A stretch of DNA of 64,000 bases from Cyanodermella asteris (Eukaryota > Ascomycota > Lecanoromycetes > Ostropales > Stictidaceae). The translations under genes were made by a program, and so were the position numbers. Under the pieces are notes generated by a model. That model saw only the letters and a program-made list of their open reading frames with translations, did no database searches and was not told the origin of the DNA. This document shows positions 22,774 to 34,263 of the stretch, piece by piece. The stretch lies in assembly GCA_900618795.1 (NCBI GenBank), contig UYJD01000017.1, forward strand, positions 64,314 through 128,313. Reading direction: 5' to 3'. Positions within the stretch are counted from its first letter, which is position 1; the number at the start of each line of letters is the position of its first letter.

Positions 22774-24374
22774 ATGTCTTTCTCAGGCCGCAAGTTCTCT
22801 GAAGCGAAACGGCAACGCCGCATGTCCAAGGGCAACGAGTCTGCCAAGTAAGAGCCCCTCCATAAACGGCCTTGTTGCTACCCCGCCAGCTGTGAGCTGC
22901 AGCTATCTCTCGCGAATGTCTTTCCAGGCCCGTGGTTGCATGTTTACTTACCACTTGGCTCGATTGTTGTCCGATGTCCTGAAGATCGCAGCTGACCCTT
23001 GGTTGTGAATAGTGAATTGAACAGCAAGGTCCATCGTCAATTTCGTGCTGCCCACGAAGGTCACCGACCGCACGCCGGCCTCGACCCCTCTCGCGCTTCT
23101 ACCGGTGTTGTCTGGACCAGCGAGCGTGCATATGTATGCATGTGAAGATAATTTCAAGAGCCCAGGAAAGAGACTGACAACAGTGCCAGGAGCATGGCTT
23201 CGCCGACGACCCCGATTCTTGGGCCAACCTGGGCCAGGGAGCTCCCGAGGTCGACGACGACATCGAAGGCTGCTTCAAGCGTCCTGCAACAATCGACATC
23301 ACCATGACGGGTCGTGAATATGGTCCAACAGCCGGAATCAAGCCTCTCCGTCAGGCCGTTGCGCATCTGTACAACTCCCACCATCGTCAGGGCAAGAGCT
23401 CACAGTACACTTACGAGAACGTCTGCATTGTTCCCGGTGGCCGTGCTGGCTTGATCCGTATTGCGGCAGTTCTGAACAATGCCTACCTTGGCTTTTTCAT
23501 CCCTGACTACACGGCGTACAACGAGATGTTGACGCTCTTCCGAAACTTTGCTGCCATTCCCTCGCCCCTCAGTGAAGCCGATGGGTACCACATCCATCCC
23601 GACAAGATTAGCGACGAGATCTCGCGCGGTACCAGTGTCATCCTGACCTCTAACCCTCGCAACCCGACTGGTCAGGTCGTCTGCAATCCAGAACTTGCTC
23701 AAATCCAGGACATTTGCCGTGATCGTGCTACCCTGATCATGGACGAGTTCTACTGCGGTTACAACTACACAAGCAACTGCGACGGAACCGTCATTTCGGC
23801 CGCAGAGAACGTTGAGGATGTCGACGAGGACGATGTCCTGATCATTGACGGCATGACCAAGCGCTTCAGATTGCCCGGATGGCGTGTGGCATGGATTGTT
23901 GGTCCCAAGGAGTTCATCAAGGCTATCGGTAGCTGCGGTTCCTACCTCGATGGAGGTACCAACGTTCCCTTCCAGGAGGCTGCCGTCTCCATGCTTGAGC
24001 CTGCCCGTGTCCTGACTGAAATGCGTGCTCTGCAGTCGCATTTCCTGATGAAACGGGACTACGTCGTTGGTCGCTTGAAGGAGATTGGCTTCCGATTCGA
24101 CAAGAGCAACTTGCCCGACAGCACTTTCTATATCTGGCTTGATCTCTCTGGCCTGCCGGAAGGTCTAAACGACGGACTGAACTTCTTCCAGAAGTGCCTG
24201 GAGCAAAAGGTCATCGTCGTGCCGGGTATTTTCTTTGACTTGAACCCGGCCAAGCGCAGAGACCTGTTCGACTCGCCCTGCCACCACTTCGTCCGTCTCA
24301 GCTACGGCCCACGCATGGATGTCCTGAAGAAGGGCCTCGACGCCATCGAGAACATTGTCAAAAGGTCAGTATGA
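22774..24374 (+). CDS. PLP-dependent class I/II aminotransferase
   Basis: I assemble three exons: 22774-22847, 23013-23133 and 23190-24374, for 459 residues. An alternative second acceptor at 23024 is in frame and gives 455. The first intron is long (165-177 bp), the second is 56 bp (GTATGC to CCAG). The N-terminus is basic (FSEAKRQRRMSKGNE). After the joint WTSERAY/EHGFADDPDSW comes NLGQGAPEVDDDIEGCF, then the aminotransferase fold: GREYGPTAGIKPLRQAVA, VCIVPGGRAGL, SNPRNPTGQVV, MDEFYCGYNY and DGMTKRFRLPGWRVAW. In the last motif the Lys at about 289 should form the Schiff base with PLP, and the Arg after PGW lies where PLP phosphate is bound. The substrate is unknown; the family includes aspartate, aromatic and ACC-synthase-like enzymes. 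No targeting signal is evident. Confidence 0.88.
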
Positions 24375-24855
24375 GCCCTCTTGCTTTGCTGCTCGAGTCC
24401 TACGCCAATTGGACTAGTCTGATTCTCAGAGCAGGTCAGTGTGGGAAGCTTGGGGAAAGAACTGGCGTGAGCACGCCGCTGATGAGAAACATTAGTGCCC
24501 ATCAACATACGAGCAAAGAGTCTTGAAGATAGCGACAATTGAGACTTGGGTACCATGTCGAGAGTTTTCGCCAAAGAGATTGTGTGTCGCGGTCAAAGAC
24601 ATAGATGCATTACGGTCATGACAGAGGGCTGCAAGGACGTGTTACGAAGAGCAGAGACGGATGTTCAACATGGACAGACAAGTGGCAGATGTAGCTATGG
24701 CGGATAGAGACGGAATTCAATGACAGTATGCCTATATCAGACAAGACGTTGTTCCTTCCTGACTCGAGCCATATTTCCTGTATATGCAACACAAAGTAAA
24801 TCCGTGCCGGCCGGCGCCCAATATCGTTGTCCCCTATTTCATTTCCGTTTAGATG
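24375..24855. other. Convergent intergenic region
   Basis: About 480 bp between the aminotransferase and the metallothionein gene, which end towards each other. Contains their 3' flanks; nothing else is recognised. Confidence 0.5.
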
Positions 24856-25003
24856 TCATCGTCGACTCGACAACTTAGTGCTGGGCGGCTGTCAATACAA
24901 CATTCAGGTCATGTACGTTTCGCTCAGAACTTACTCCGCAGGAAGAGCATCCGCAGGAGCTGCAGTCGTTGCAGCCGCAAGAGTTGCAGGAGCAGGGACC
25001 CAT
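24856..25003 (-). CDS. Metallothionein (cysteine-rich metal-binding peptide)
   Basis: The ATG at 25003 opens MGPCSCNSCGCNDCSSCG, continuing CSSCG: eight cysteines in 23 residues, in the order CxCxxCxCxxCxxCxCxxC. Such CxC and CxxC arrays with Ser, Gly and Asn between them are diagnostic of fungal metallothioneins, which bind Cu(I), Zn or Cd in the cytosol. At 24934 the frame meets GTAAGT, and TTGACAG ends at 24889, so I predict a 46-bp intron and a short second exon (24888-24856) ending PPSTKLSSRR, for 33 residues in total. Unspliced, the frame would add 19 residues without cysteine and stop after AAQH; both forms keep all the cysteines. A TATA box and two AGGGG elements lie upstream, as expected for a stress-induced gene. 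The frame is too short for ordinary gene finding. Confidence 0.85.
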
Positions 25004-25117
25004 TTTGAAGGATGTGGTTTGGGGGTTCGAAAAAGGGTGGTTTGTTTGGTGTATTGGTTACTGATGTGGTGGTGCCGTAGTAGGAGGTGTGGTGAAGAGA
25101 GAAGAAAAAGGCAGACA

Positions 25118-25171
25118 AGGGGAGACGACGAGGTTTATATAGACATCTGGGGTGGCCAGACAAAGGCCCCT
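25118..25171 (-). promoter_or_regulatory. TATA box and stress-response elements of the metallothionein gene
   Basis: On the minus strand CTATATAAA occupies 25142-25134, about 131 bp upstream of the ATG. AGGGG/CCCCT elements (the STRE core bound by Msn2/4- or Seb1-type factors) lie at 25118-25122 and 25167-25171. The motif core is short, so the link to stress control is an inference. Confidence 0.5.
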
Positions 25172-28100
25172 TGAAGGAAACCACGTCTGGCCTAGGGTCA
25201 GAGGTCAGGTTCCAGGTCAGGGAAGGACGACGGACAGTGCATGGCATGGCGTTTCCCAACAAGGACTCAACCTCTGACAAGACGGGGAGGGCCCTCACGG
25301 TCGACGGAATATCCACAATCACAGGTCACGGGAGGGGCCTACATGGCTACGCTACCCAAGCACCAAGCAGGCCCATGGACGGGAAGATGAGTGGGGATGC
25401 CGCTGCTGCCACGATGGGGAGGAGGAGCGTCATCATCATCCATGATGCATCGTTAGCACGAACGGAACCCTCGAGGAAGGTGAAGTGAGCGTTAGGCCAC
25501 CAGACTTGAGGTTGGCTGGGAGCTTTCCAGCTATCAGGTTCGATGAAGCTCACTGTGTGCAGGTGGTTTCGGAGGAGGTGGCGGGCGTGTGATTGGTGCT
25601 TCGGGCTAGTTCGCTGGTGTTGATGCCAATCATGGGCCAGGCAGCATGGCTAGCCTGAAGCTTTCATGGTGGAGAGCAGGGAAAAGTTTATGCGGGTCGA
25701 CGCTGCTAGAGGACGCTGAGCGGCAAGTCTACGCCGCGAAGCTAGATCGAGAGGAGAGGAGTGGGCCATTATTGGGCTTCGCGTCGCAGGATGAAGCTTC
25801 ACGACCAGCGAACTCACAGACCAGGTGACACCTGACAAGTGGCACCATGTCGGCTTTCGCCCATGGCACCAGACGGTACCGTACGATTCTGCTTCGGCGA
25901 CCTGGTTGAGAAGGCTGCCGTTTTCGCTCGGTCACGCGTAATGTGTGACGAGTCGGCAGCCGGCGGGCGAGCCTAATAGAGGCGCAACAAAGCAGTTCAG
26001 AGAAGCAGAACAGTAGTAAGTAAGCAGAGCAGAGCAGAGCCGCCCCCCGCGGAACGACGAGCCAGCTTGTCTCTGACAGCCTGCATCGTTTTGAGCAAGC
26101 TAGACGATTCGATTGCTGAGCAGCACCGGGGTTGCGATCTGCTACGCTTGCCAGGGCCCGAATGGCTGGCATCCTTCCGACTTCCTGTACGAAGCTGTAT
26201 GTATACCTTACTCTGCCTGCACACCCATTAATATTTCGGACGTGTGCATGACGTGCAGTAGAGCGAACCATACCATGGCTACGAAGAACGCCGGCGCTTT
26301 CGATCGAAATGCCAATCGCCGTTGTGCACGCAAAATTGCAGCCGTCGAATTTTGCATGTCTCGATCCGCCGGCACAAATAACGCGCAACGTGGTCAGTGA
26401 GCTTCCGATGCTTTCCAGCCGGGCGGGGCCACGACTCCGAGAGCTTCGCCCGCCAACGACGACGGCAACAACGCGACTTGAATTGCACACGCAAATAATA
26501 ACCCCTTGCGTGAAACGTCCGGTCTTGCACCGGAAAGGCACTCGCTGCGTTGCAGGCTCCGTTCTAACGTAGGCTGTGGTCGATCATCTGCACGTTGCTC
26601 CCCGAATGAAATCTGAGTTTGCGACTTCGATGCCCACGCTTTAGCCGAGCTCGGTGCCAGGATATGCTGGACGGCGTGCGCACGGCTGGGAAGGATTGCA
26701 CGCCCTGCTTTGCTGGCAGACTTCAGGCTTGTTTCGGATAAGATAAGAAGCTCGTCCAAAGTCAAATTGTATCAATTTGGCTTGGAAAGGCCGTCGCCAG
26801 CTGCTGAGTGGGCCGCTGGCTGCGGGCTTGCTGGGTGCGCCGGCCCGCGAGACTTCGACCCATTGCTGGCCGCCAGCTCACCCATCTTCTGCCCGTGTAT
26901 GTACCCGTTCACACAGCTCAGAGCTGGTTATGTCCTGGCGGCTGCTCCGTTTGATGCATCAGAGATATTGCATCGTAGCTACCATTGTACGGCCCGTTGC
27001 GAGAATGGCACAAATCGAACGCACGACTGCCCACTGCAGGTGCTACCGCCTTCTCTCCCGTCTTCCGTCGCCCGCCTTCTGCTTCTGCCGTGCGATTCAG
27101 ACTAACGAAAAGCCAAACAGGGCCACAGTAAGAGCTAGGTCTTGGCCATGACCACTCCCGACTGTCTACTATGCTATCACTTTAGTCCAGAACTACGGTG
27201 ACTGGCCAGCAGCTTCATCGGTGCACTGCCCGCCCAGTATAGTCTCACCACCCACAAGAGTACTTGTGAGCATTCATTACCATCTTCGCGGTCTTGTTGC
27301 ATCGCTAGCTTCCAATTGCGAAACCTTGTTCCCCTGCAGCATGTCCATGCTCGTTCAGTATGATCTCAGCTTCGAACCTTCCGGTGGCCCATGCCAATAA
27401 CCAACCAGGCAGGAAGCGGGCAGTCCTCCTCATCCTTCGAAGACCCATCTCATGCAGCGCCTTGCATCGGTCCACCGACCACCTTGCCGTGGTCAGCGGA
27501 GACTCTGCATCGTTGCTGGACCAACTTGGGCAGGTGACTTCCTCATGCAAGGATCCGCTGCTGCCCCAATCGTCCTTGGACATCTGGCTTCAAGCCATCC
27601 CAACAGTGTTCTTCGGATCCATGCAAAAGATTGTGATGGTCCGACTGTGCTTGATTTTTTTCTTCTTCGAACGGATGGTATCGCTGGTAGGGGACTGGGC
27701 CATGCGGCAGAGATGTGATACCATGACATCCGCCCATCTTTTTGACTCAAGACAACCAGGCCCGATGCGTGCAGCGTCCACCTTTTGCCCGACGGCTACA
27801 ATATCCGGCAACTGGGACATGCAAAGCTCTCGGATAGCCTTCCACCGTTGTCCATAATGACTTTGCAAGCTTCGTCTGTAAGGTGCCAGCTCTCAAGGTT
27901 GCCTAGCTTCATGCCCGTATGTGTCGAAGTAGTCACCGTAGACGTCGGATACGGACCCAGCGTAAAGGGTTGACCCGAGTGGTCTTGAAGGGTCGAATCA
28001 TGTCTGCGCAGTAGTTCTGGGACGCAGTTGCATGATTCGTCCACAAGACAAGCCTGGGTGCCGTGACACGAAATCAAAACATAGGTAGGTAACTCGATGC

Positions 28101-30579
28101 CTTTTCGCAGACCACCCTTTTTGTGGGCGAGAACGGAAGGACGAGACACGAGAACTTTGTTCCGGGACGATGTCACTTTTTCGGACATCTTATACTGACT
28201 TTGACAACGTTAGAGACCCGAAAAACGCACAGCTGCCCTTAGAATGTCGAAGGCAACGATGCCCCCACTGGAGCCAATTCTCGATTTCTCCGACAAGATG
28301 CAGTACAAGAAGATTCCAGAGACACATAACTCCAGGAGACAGCAGGATAAGACGATAAACAGTGATCTTTCTACAAATATCTCCAATAACTGTTTCCGGG
28401 GATAAAAATTTGCTTGGACTCGCAGCGATCGCGGCAGGTGCGCAGCGGGCTTAGCGGCGACCGCCACCCACAATCAGCCATCGCGACTCTGCGCTGGCCC
28501 GCAACCACCAGGATGAGCTGTTGCAAGCATGAAAATCGAAGAGCAATGGGGTGGCAATCGAGAAGAGGGGGACGCGACGTTCACTTAAGCTCACTGACAC
28601 TTGGACGGGGGGTGGTAAGGGCGTCCGACGGTTGGGGATGTCGTCAGAAACCTGCTCAAAAAACTTGCTCACTCCACGTGTACATCATTGCGGAGCCTTC
28701 CATAGCTTCAATAGCTTATGTCGATGGCTGCTTCGAGCAGAACTCTCCTTCTTACATACCCCTGATTGGCCAATTGGTGGCGTAGATGGTGCATGGTCGA
28801 TGGGCCAGTTGTCGTGCTTGAAGGAACCGGCCCGTGAGGACGACATGCAACAGAGGAGTTACCGGATCCACCTCACGCGACAATGCCCGCTATCGACGGC
28901 CCCTGATACACGGAGGAGGTAGCTCGGCCAGGATTCTGTACCAGCCGAGACAGTACTAAAACGAAGCCTGCAGGTATAGGATATGTTTCAGTGAGCTATC
29001 CTGAGAAAGACTACCCATTCAACCACCGAGATTCTTTGAACATGATCTTTTCTGTCCAAGGCCACAGTGCAGGATTGCTAACATCGGTACTGTGTTGTCG
29101 CATATCAAGGCTTTAGACCGCTCCCAATATGAAATTCCCCCCGACGATTTTGTGTGCTATTTCAGCTCGCTCGCGAATCAAGGATGTGCTTGATTTCTCA
29201 CGCGGTAGCGAGTACGGTTGCTGTTCGAGACTGCTGAAGCTTACAGTATAGTATTGCACAGTCAGTGGACCATTGGTACCCGCTGAAGCAACCACTTCCG
29301 TGTACCCAGCAGCCGGTGACTTCAGGGCGGCACCGCACGCATTATCCAGCTCGCGAGCCTTGGAAGACTTTAGTGCTTTGACGTCAACGCGACGAAGTTT
29401 ACCAAGCCATCTGTTCGAGGGAGGAGTACTAAACCTGATCAATCTTCTCACAAGATTTCTGGGATTGCTCTGCGAAAGCCAGACGGTAGATCAAAGCATC
29501 GCCGCCAACTTGTTTTCAAGGCTCGTCATGCCAATTTGATCGCTCGGAGATTGCATCCCGTGCTTGCCACTCCAGTCACTAATGCCAGAAGATCAGAAGA
29601 TAGTCCTCGGAATTTCTTCTCGAGTTCTGAGCGAGCCTCTCTGGTCCATGAAGACATTGACAAGACTAGAGTCTGCATGTTTGCGGGTTGAGCGCGCAAT
29701 CCAAGCCCACTTTCGGTCGGTCGTGCTTGATTGCTATGATAGGGCCGGTTTCTGGTCGAAAGCAGCCCATGCCACGACTACGTTTCTGCTGAATTCGAAT
29801 ATTCCAAAACACAGCAAGACTTCAGAATGTCGGTTCCACTTTTGCGACGAGAATGGAGCCTGCGGAGCTGTATGCCCTAATGAGTGGAGGCTACGGGATT
29901 GAGGGAACATGTAGCCCATACGCTAATGATACCTGGCGACGACATGTGTTGTTGCTGACCGAGCGCAAGTGCGCAACGCTTGGAGGTGCCTCGTCCAATT
30001 CGTTTACCATAGCGGGCGCACCACCATTTCTCCATCGCTCTAGCCCAGACCATCGTCTTCATTGCTATTAGCTTCGATTTGAGCGATGATTCGCACATGC
30101 GATATCATAAAGTACCTTGCCTGCGAAAACTGTTTGCCTACTCCCGATGGCGGTCGTTGGTCGTGGACTCTATCCCGAATTACCTTTCCGCTCGTGTCCA
30201 CGACGCAAATGGACCTTTGCATGAGCTTCGAGCATTCGTCTGTGCGGTGCGCACGCCTCTGTAATGCTGACTTCAATAGGACTTGCGCCTACAATACCTT
30301 GAGCTGGAACGATCGACGATATTCAAGGTTGTCAAACTGGTCGAAAGAGTTGGGCTGGCATATTGATGCATTCTTTGCTGGAAAGAGGATCTATTGCATC
30401 CGGAATGTGGCGAAACACCTGTGGTGTGGACTATGTGCTCATGTGAACTACCTCCCGATCACGACGCACTCCTTCACTTATCGGCATCTCAAGTCACCGT
30501 CTGTTGAAAGTCTCAGATACGAAGACCACTAGCGAGGTCGTGCCTCCCGTACCTTCCAGCACCCCTTCTGCGATATATC
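25172..30579. other. 5.4-kb gene-poor region of ordinary base composition
   Basis: Many overlapping frames of 60-170 codons occur on both strands, but none has a recognisable domain, a membrane pattern or a supported splice model. No tRNA or rRNA is seen. The composition is similar to neighbouring genic DNA, so this is not part of an AT-rich isochore. It begins as the promoter of the metallothionein gene. Lineage-specific genes or long non-coding RNAs are possible. Confidence 0.4.
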
Positions 30580-31515
30580 TTAAGCGCTGACCATCTCCTT
30601 GATCGTCTCCGATAAAGGTTTCGGGGTCTTGCCCTTGCTCTGCAACAACGTCTCAAGTGGGGAGTCCTGTATGAAGCACTCACCGTCTTTCAAAGCATCA
30701 TAAGTGGTTGACCACCACTTGACACCAGGCGCATCCATTTTCCATTCGTCGATGTAGTGAGCTTCATGTTCCTGGCGCGAGACTTCCTTCACCGACACCG
30801 ATTTTGCTCGAGCGTGGCTGACCAGCTCCGCCACCTCCGACATAGTCTTTGCATGTTCGGCTTTGTTAGACAGGTACAGTGTCTTACCAGCATATTCATC
30901 TCCTGGAGCGGCGATTACCGCAGCGCTTGCGAGGCCGAGATCTTCAACTGCTGTCCATGAGATTTTACCATCGCCCCCGATCGTCACAACTCCTCTATCG
31001 TCTGTATGTGGATCATAATACCCGAGGTACAAAGGCCAAGATTCGTTATACAATCCTTCCCTCAAAACGGTAGTCGTTATGTCATGCAACGACCGCAGAA
31101 ATGCCTCCGTTCGAATATGCGCTCGCATGACACCGGCTTTGCTGGGAGAGCCGAAAGCAAGAGAAGTATAGTACAAATGTCTCACACCAGCACGCCTCGC
31201 GGCGTCGATCGCGGTAATGTGCGATTTTTCTCTCCCAGTTCCTGGCTTTGCATCGTCGTAGTCCAGTTCGATGCGAGGAGTCGAGACGAGAAACAGCTTC
31301 TCGCAACCCTTCATCGCCTTCTCCATGGATGCAGCATCGTCGAACGATGCATGTCGGACCTGAACCTTCTTCGCCTCGAGCTTCTTCCACGTGTCTGAAC
31401 TAGGCGAGGAGGAAGTGAAAGCAACGATATTGTCGGGAGACATTACTTGATAGGAAAGAAGTGCGTCGAGGGTCGCGCCTCCAATTTTACCTGAAGCTCC
31501 AATAATTGCTAACAT
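30580..31515 (-). CDS. NmrA-like NAD(P)-binding protein
   Basis: A single exon of 311 residues with ATG at 31515. The N-terminus AIIGASGKIGGATLDALL is a Rossmann GxxGxxG dinucleotide site (residues 3-20). LFLVSTPRIE and AIDAARRAGVRHLYYTSLAF are the strands typical of the atypical short-chain dehydrogenase/NmrA family. TTVLREGLYNESWPLY marks the substrate-side helix, and ISWTAVEDLGLASAAVI is the conserved 'W-x-x-xx-DLG' region. Some members are redox-sensing regulators (NmrA), others are reductases such as quinone reductase QOR2. The canonical YxxxK pair is replaced by the YYTSLAF segment, so catalysis is uncertain. It lies next to an ABM-like gene on the same strand, but 313 bp separate them. 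Confidence 0.9.
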   Translation of the reverse strand: MLAIIGASGKIGGATLDALLSYQVMSPDNIVAFTSSSPSSDTWKKLEAKKVQVRHASFDDAASMEKAMKGCEKLFLVSTPRIELDYDDAKPGTGREKSHITAIDAARRAGVRHLYYTSLAFGSPSKAGVMRAHIRTEAFLRSLHDITTTVLREGLYNESWPLYLGYYDPHTDDRGVVTIGGDGKISWTAVEDLGLASAAVIAAPGDEYAGKTLYLSNKAEHAKTMSEVAELVSHARAKSVSVKEVSRQEHEAHYIDEWKMDAPGVKWWSTTYDALKDGECFIQDSPLETLLQSKGKTPKPLSETIKEMVSA

Positions 31516-31828
31516 GCTGGAAACTGATTGATGAGAGCTCTATGATCTATGTACAAAAGTAGCGTGCTTATCGTATGTTCTCACGCGGTGAAGGACACAA
31601 TATGCATCGTCCATTTCACTATCATCAGCTCTTTAGCTGAAAATTGATTTGTAAACACGGTGGAGCAGAAGGGCTCAGCTTTACGTCACGTGCCGTGACA
31701 TGTACCAAGAGCAAGATCGCAGCTCAATCTCAAAGAGGCCCTGAGGCGGCTCCGGACGGCATTGGAGCGGCGTCTAAACAGCTCAGATGGTGCATCAGAA
31801 GCGGAAATCCGCAGCGAGCGAGATATTT
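31516..31828. other. Short intergenic region
   Basis: 313 bp between two genes on the same strand. It should hold the 3' end of the ABM-like gene and the promoter of the NmrA-like gene. No specific site is recognised. Confidence 0.45.
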
Positions 31829-32446
31829 TCAAGACAGCTCAACACGTGTGGCGTGTTTGACCTCACTACCATTGATATGATCCACAATCCCACGATATTC
31901 CGCGAACCCCGCGCCCTCAGCAAAAGCCCCGTGCTCAGCAACCTGTTTCCACCCCGAGAAGAGCACAAACTCCTCCCTGGCCAGAGGCTTCGTATCAACG
32001 ACCCACCCACCACTGGGCTGCAACGGCGCCGTAAATGCATCCAAGTGGTGCCTCACTCTTCGAAAAGTGCCCTCGAACCCGGCTCTCTTCTCCTTGTCCG
32101 CTACGAAGTGCCGGCTGATGCCCAGGACCGGCGCCGTAAGCGGTAAAGAGGCCTTGTCGACATCGATGTGTAGAAGCCACTCGACCGAGAGGTCGTCTTT
32201 GAGTAGTTCGAGTAGTCTTCGGTTTTCTGCGGATGGGATCCACTGGCTGAGGTGCTGGTCGAGCGAGTCCCAGGCACCGAGGATGTAGATGAGCGATGGA
32301 TCCTCGACCTGTTGGTAGTAGCCGAAGTTGTGACCGGTGAACGATTCCATGCTGGATTTCGCTGTCTGGAGCTTCGCTTTGAAGGCTGGTTCTTCGAGCG
32401 ATGCCGGCTCTCGAAGCCGCAGTAGTGCCAATTCGGTGACAGCCAT
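31829..32446 (-). CDS. Dimeric alpha/beta-barrel (ABM-like) protein
   Basis: 205 residues from one exon. The start is taken at the ATG at 32446 (MAVTELALLRL); the frame further upstream begins only with TTG. The pattern is two similar halves. The first reads TELALLRLREP, FGYYQQVEDPSLIYILGAWD and HLSQWIPSAENRRLLELL; the second reads FVLFSGWKQVAEH and FAEYRGIVDHI. The 'Y-x-x-x-x-D-P-x-x-x-Y-x-L-G-x-W' strand and the helix that follows are typical of antibiotic-biosynthesis-monooxygenase-like proteins of fungi. Most have no proven activity; some are cofactor-free oxygenases. No signal peptide is visible with this start. Confidence 0.8.
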   Translation of the reverse strand: MAVTELALLRLREPASLEEPAFKAKLQTAKSSMESFTGHNFGYYQQVEDPSLIYILGAWDSLDQHLSQWIPSAENRRLLELLKDDLSVEWLLHIDVDKASLPLTAPVLGISRHFVADKEKRAGFEGTFRRVRHHLDAFTAPLQPSGGWVVDTKPLAREEFVLFSGWKQVAEHGAFAEGAGFAEYRGIVDHINGSEVKHATRVELS

Positions 32447-32825
32447 GACTGCTATTGTTACAGAGACGATTGACAAAGGATATGTTCCCAAGGAGGTAAG
32501 GAGAGCTGATGGGAATCTTTGCGATTTATGAGCTAGTGTGCTCTACTGCTTATGCTTCACACCATGCGTTCTGAATATCAGGCAACGCACGCGTGCGTGT
32601 ACGCGATTTGTTAGTTTCGGGTCCTCCGAGGAAACTCAGCGCCAGCCACAAACCCGCTTATTGACAGGTTTTGGCCCCCAAGCATGTCTCTGTTTCGGGA
32701 ATGCAATGTGTGCCACATAGTATTTGCTTGTTCTATTGACACATCCACAGTCCAGTCCCCGTGCGTAACGTGGTAAAATATACGTTACAGACTTATCTAT
32801 GTACATTGCGGGCGACAGGAGAGCT
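32447..32825. other. Short intergenic region
   Basis: 379 bp: 3' end of the BTB-like gene and promoter of the ABM-like gene, both on the minus strand. Nothing else recognised. Confidence 0.45.
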
Positions 32826-34263
32826 TTATTCGTGGGAAGCCTCGACGAGACCTTCCTCAAAAGTTCCTCTCCCTTTCACGTGTGCAGCAAAGTCAGGGCA
32901 ATCCCCTGCAAGAGAAGCAGAGACCGAATCCGTGGCCCACCGATAAGAGTCTTTGTTTGTCTTCCAGCAAAGACCGCAAATACCGGTGCACTTCTCCCGA
33001 TTTACAACCGCCTCGAATGTCTCGAGCAACGGAAGCAGATCCTTTCTGACGCCGCAGTGCTGATGATTGGCGTCAATCTGCGCATCAGAGATCGCACGCA
33101 GCGACTTGAGGAGTAACACGATCGAGCCACAAAACATGGGTAGTGGCTCTGCGCGCCCCAGTAGAGACGGTACACTACGCAGCTCAGTGATCTCTTTCCG
33201 CCCAAAGAAGCGTAGCATCTGTCCAAGTTGAAAAATATCGCACGCATTCGACGTGCCGTAGCCAAGTCGACACTGCAATGTCGACGACGAGTACTGGGCG
33301 ATGTAGTGGTCTGTCCTGGCAGCAAGCTTCCCGAGAATCGCTCGGCGTCGCTCGAGAATTTCTTCTGATAGAGGTTAGCATCTCTCGCCCGTCAAAGTCT
33401 CCTGACGTCTACAGGCGCCTCGACTGACCTTCGAGTTGCGCCGGGAGGTGCCAGATAATACTTTCGAAGTCACCATCACTCGCCTCACAGCCAAGCCATT
33501 GATTGTGGACGACGGACCCCATGACGATCAGCTTTTGCGTCAGTATCGCAAGATACTTGTACAGGCCAAGTCGAAAGCAGGCAAAGATCAGTTTGCGACA
33601 ATCGGACTCGTGTTGCATGTCCCACGAATGCCAACCGAAATATCCGGGCTGAAAGATTTTTCTTTTCTTCAGCTTTTCGCCAGAAGGGCCGCATAGGGAT
33701 AATGGCTTGTCCACGACAAATCGATCCCAGCAAAGGCTCAGAAAGAAAAGATCGTCCACCTTTTGGGTTTCGACGGTCCCCGAAATCCGGCAGTTCAGAT
33801 GAAGAGCATGCAAGAACTTGGCCAGTCTGACAGCATCACGAATCCAATCTTGTTTTGAGCGCGGAAGTGCCTGATCCGTTGGCATATCAAGCTCGATCAC
33901 AGGCAGAGCGCCATTGCCACGCTTTGTGAGCTGCTGCGCCTCTGCAAATCCACGATCTGGGCTCAGCAAGTTTCTGAAATATACAGACTCGGCGATCAGA
34001 GGCGCTGATTCGACTTGGAAGGCTACAGATAGCAGGCCTCGGTCGCAGAGGAATCGAAGGACAACACTCCCTTTCTGGGATATCTGAATAACACCTGCTT
34101 CGACTTCGTACCCGTTCATACGCGCCAGTGCAGGAAGGTCGAGGAAATGCGTCGAACCCGTCAAAGTGGCACTTGGGGGACTGTCTGTCGTAACAAGTCC
34201 AAGATCGATCACTTCCTGCTTTCGTAATTTGTAGTCGTCCATTTCCGATGATAGGACAGCCAT
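32826..34263 (-). CDS. BTB/POZ-like fungal protein
   Basis: Two exons, 34263-33429 and 33364-32826, with a 64-bp intron (GTCAGT, branch GCTAAC, acceptor ATCAG), give 457 residues. The region of about residues 55-180 follows the BTB layout found in many fungal proteins. It has a core strand (GSVVLRFLCDRGLLSVAFQV), the 'S-x-x-F' strand (APLIAESVYFRNLLSP), an acidic strand (LPVIELDMPTD), and then helices (AVRLAKFLHALHLN, KVDDLFFLSLCWDRFVV). The C-terminal half carries a short cysteine group (KCTGICGLCWK) that could bind metal. BTB proteins mediate dimerisation or recruit Cullin-3, but the partner here is unknown. The divergence from textbook BTB is large, so the fold is a moderate-confidence inference. 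The gene is divergent from ribosomal protein L24. Confidence 0.65.
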
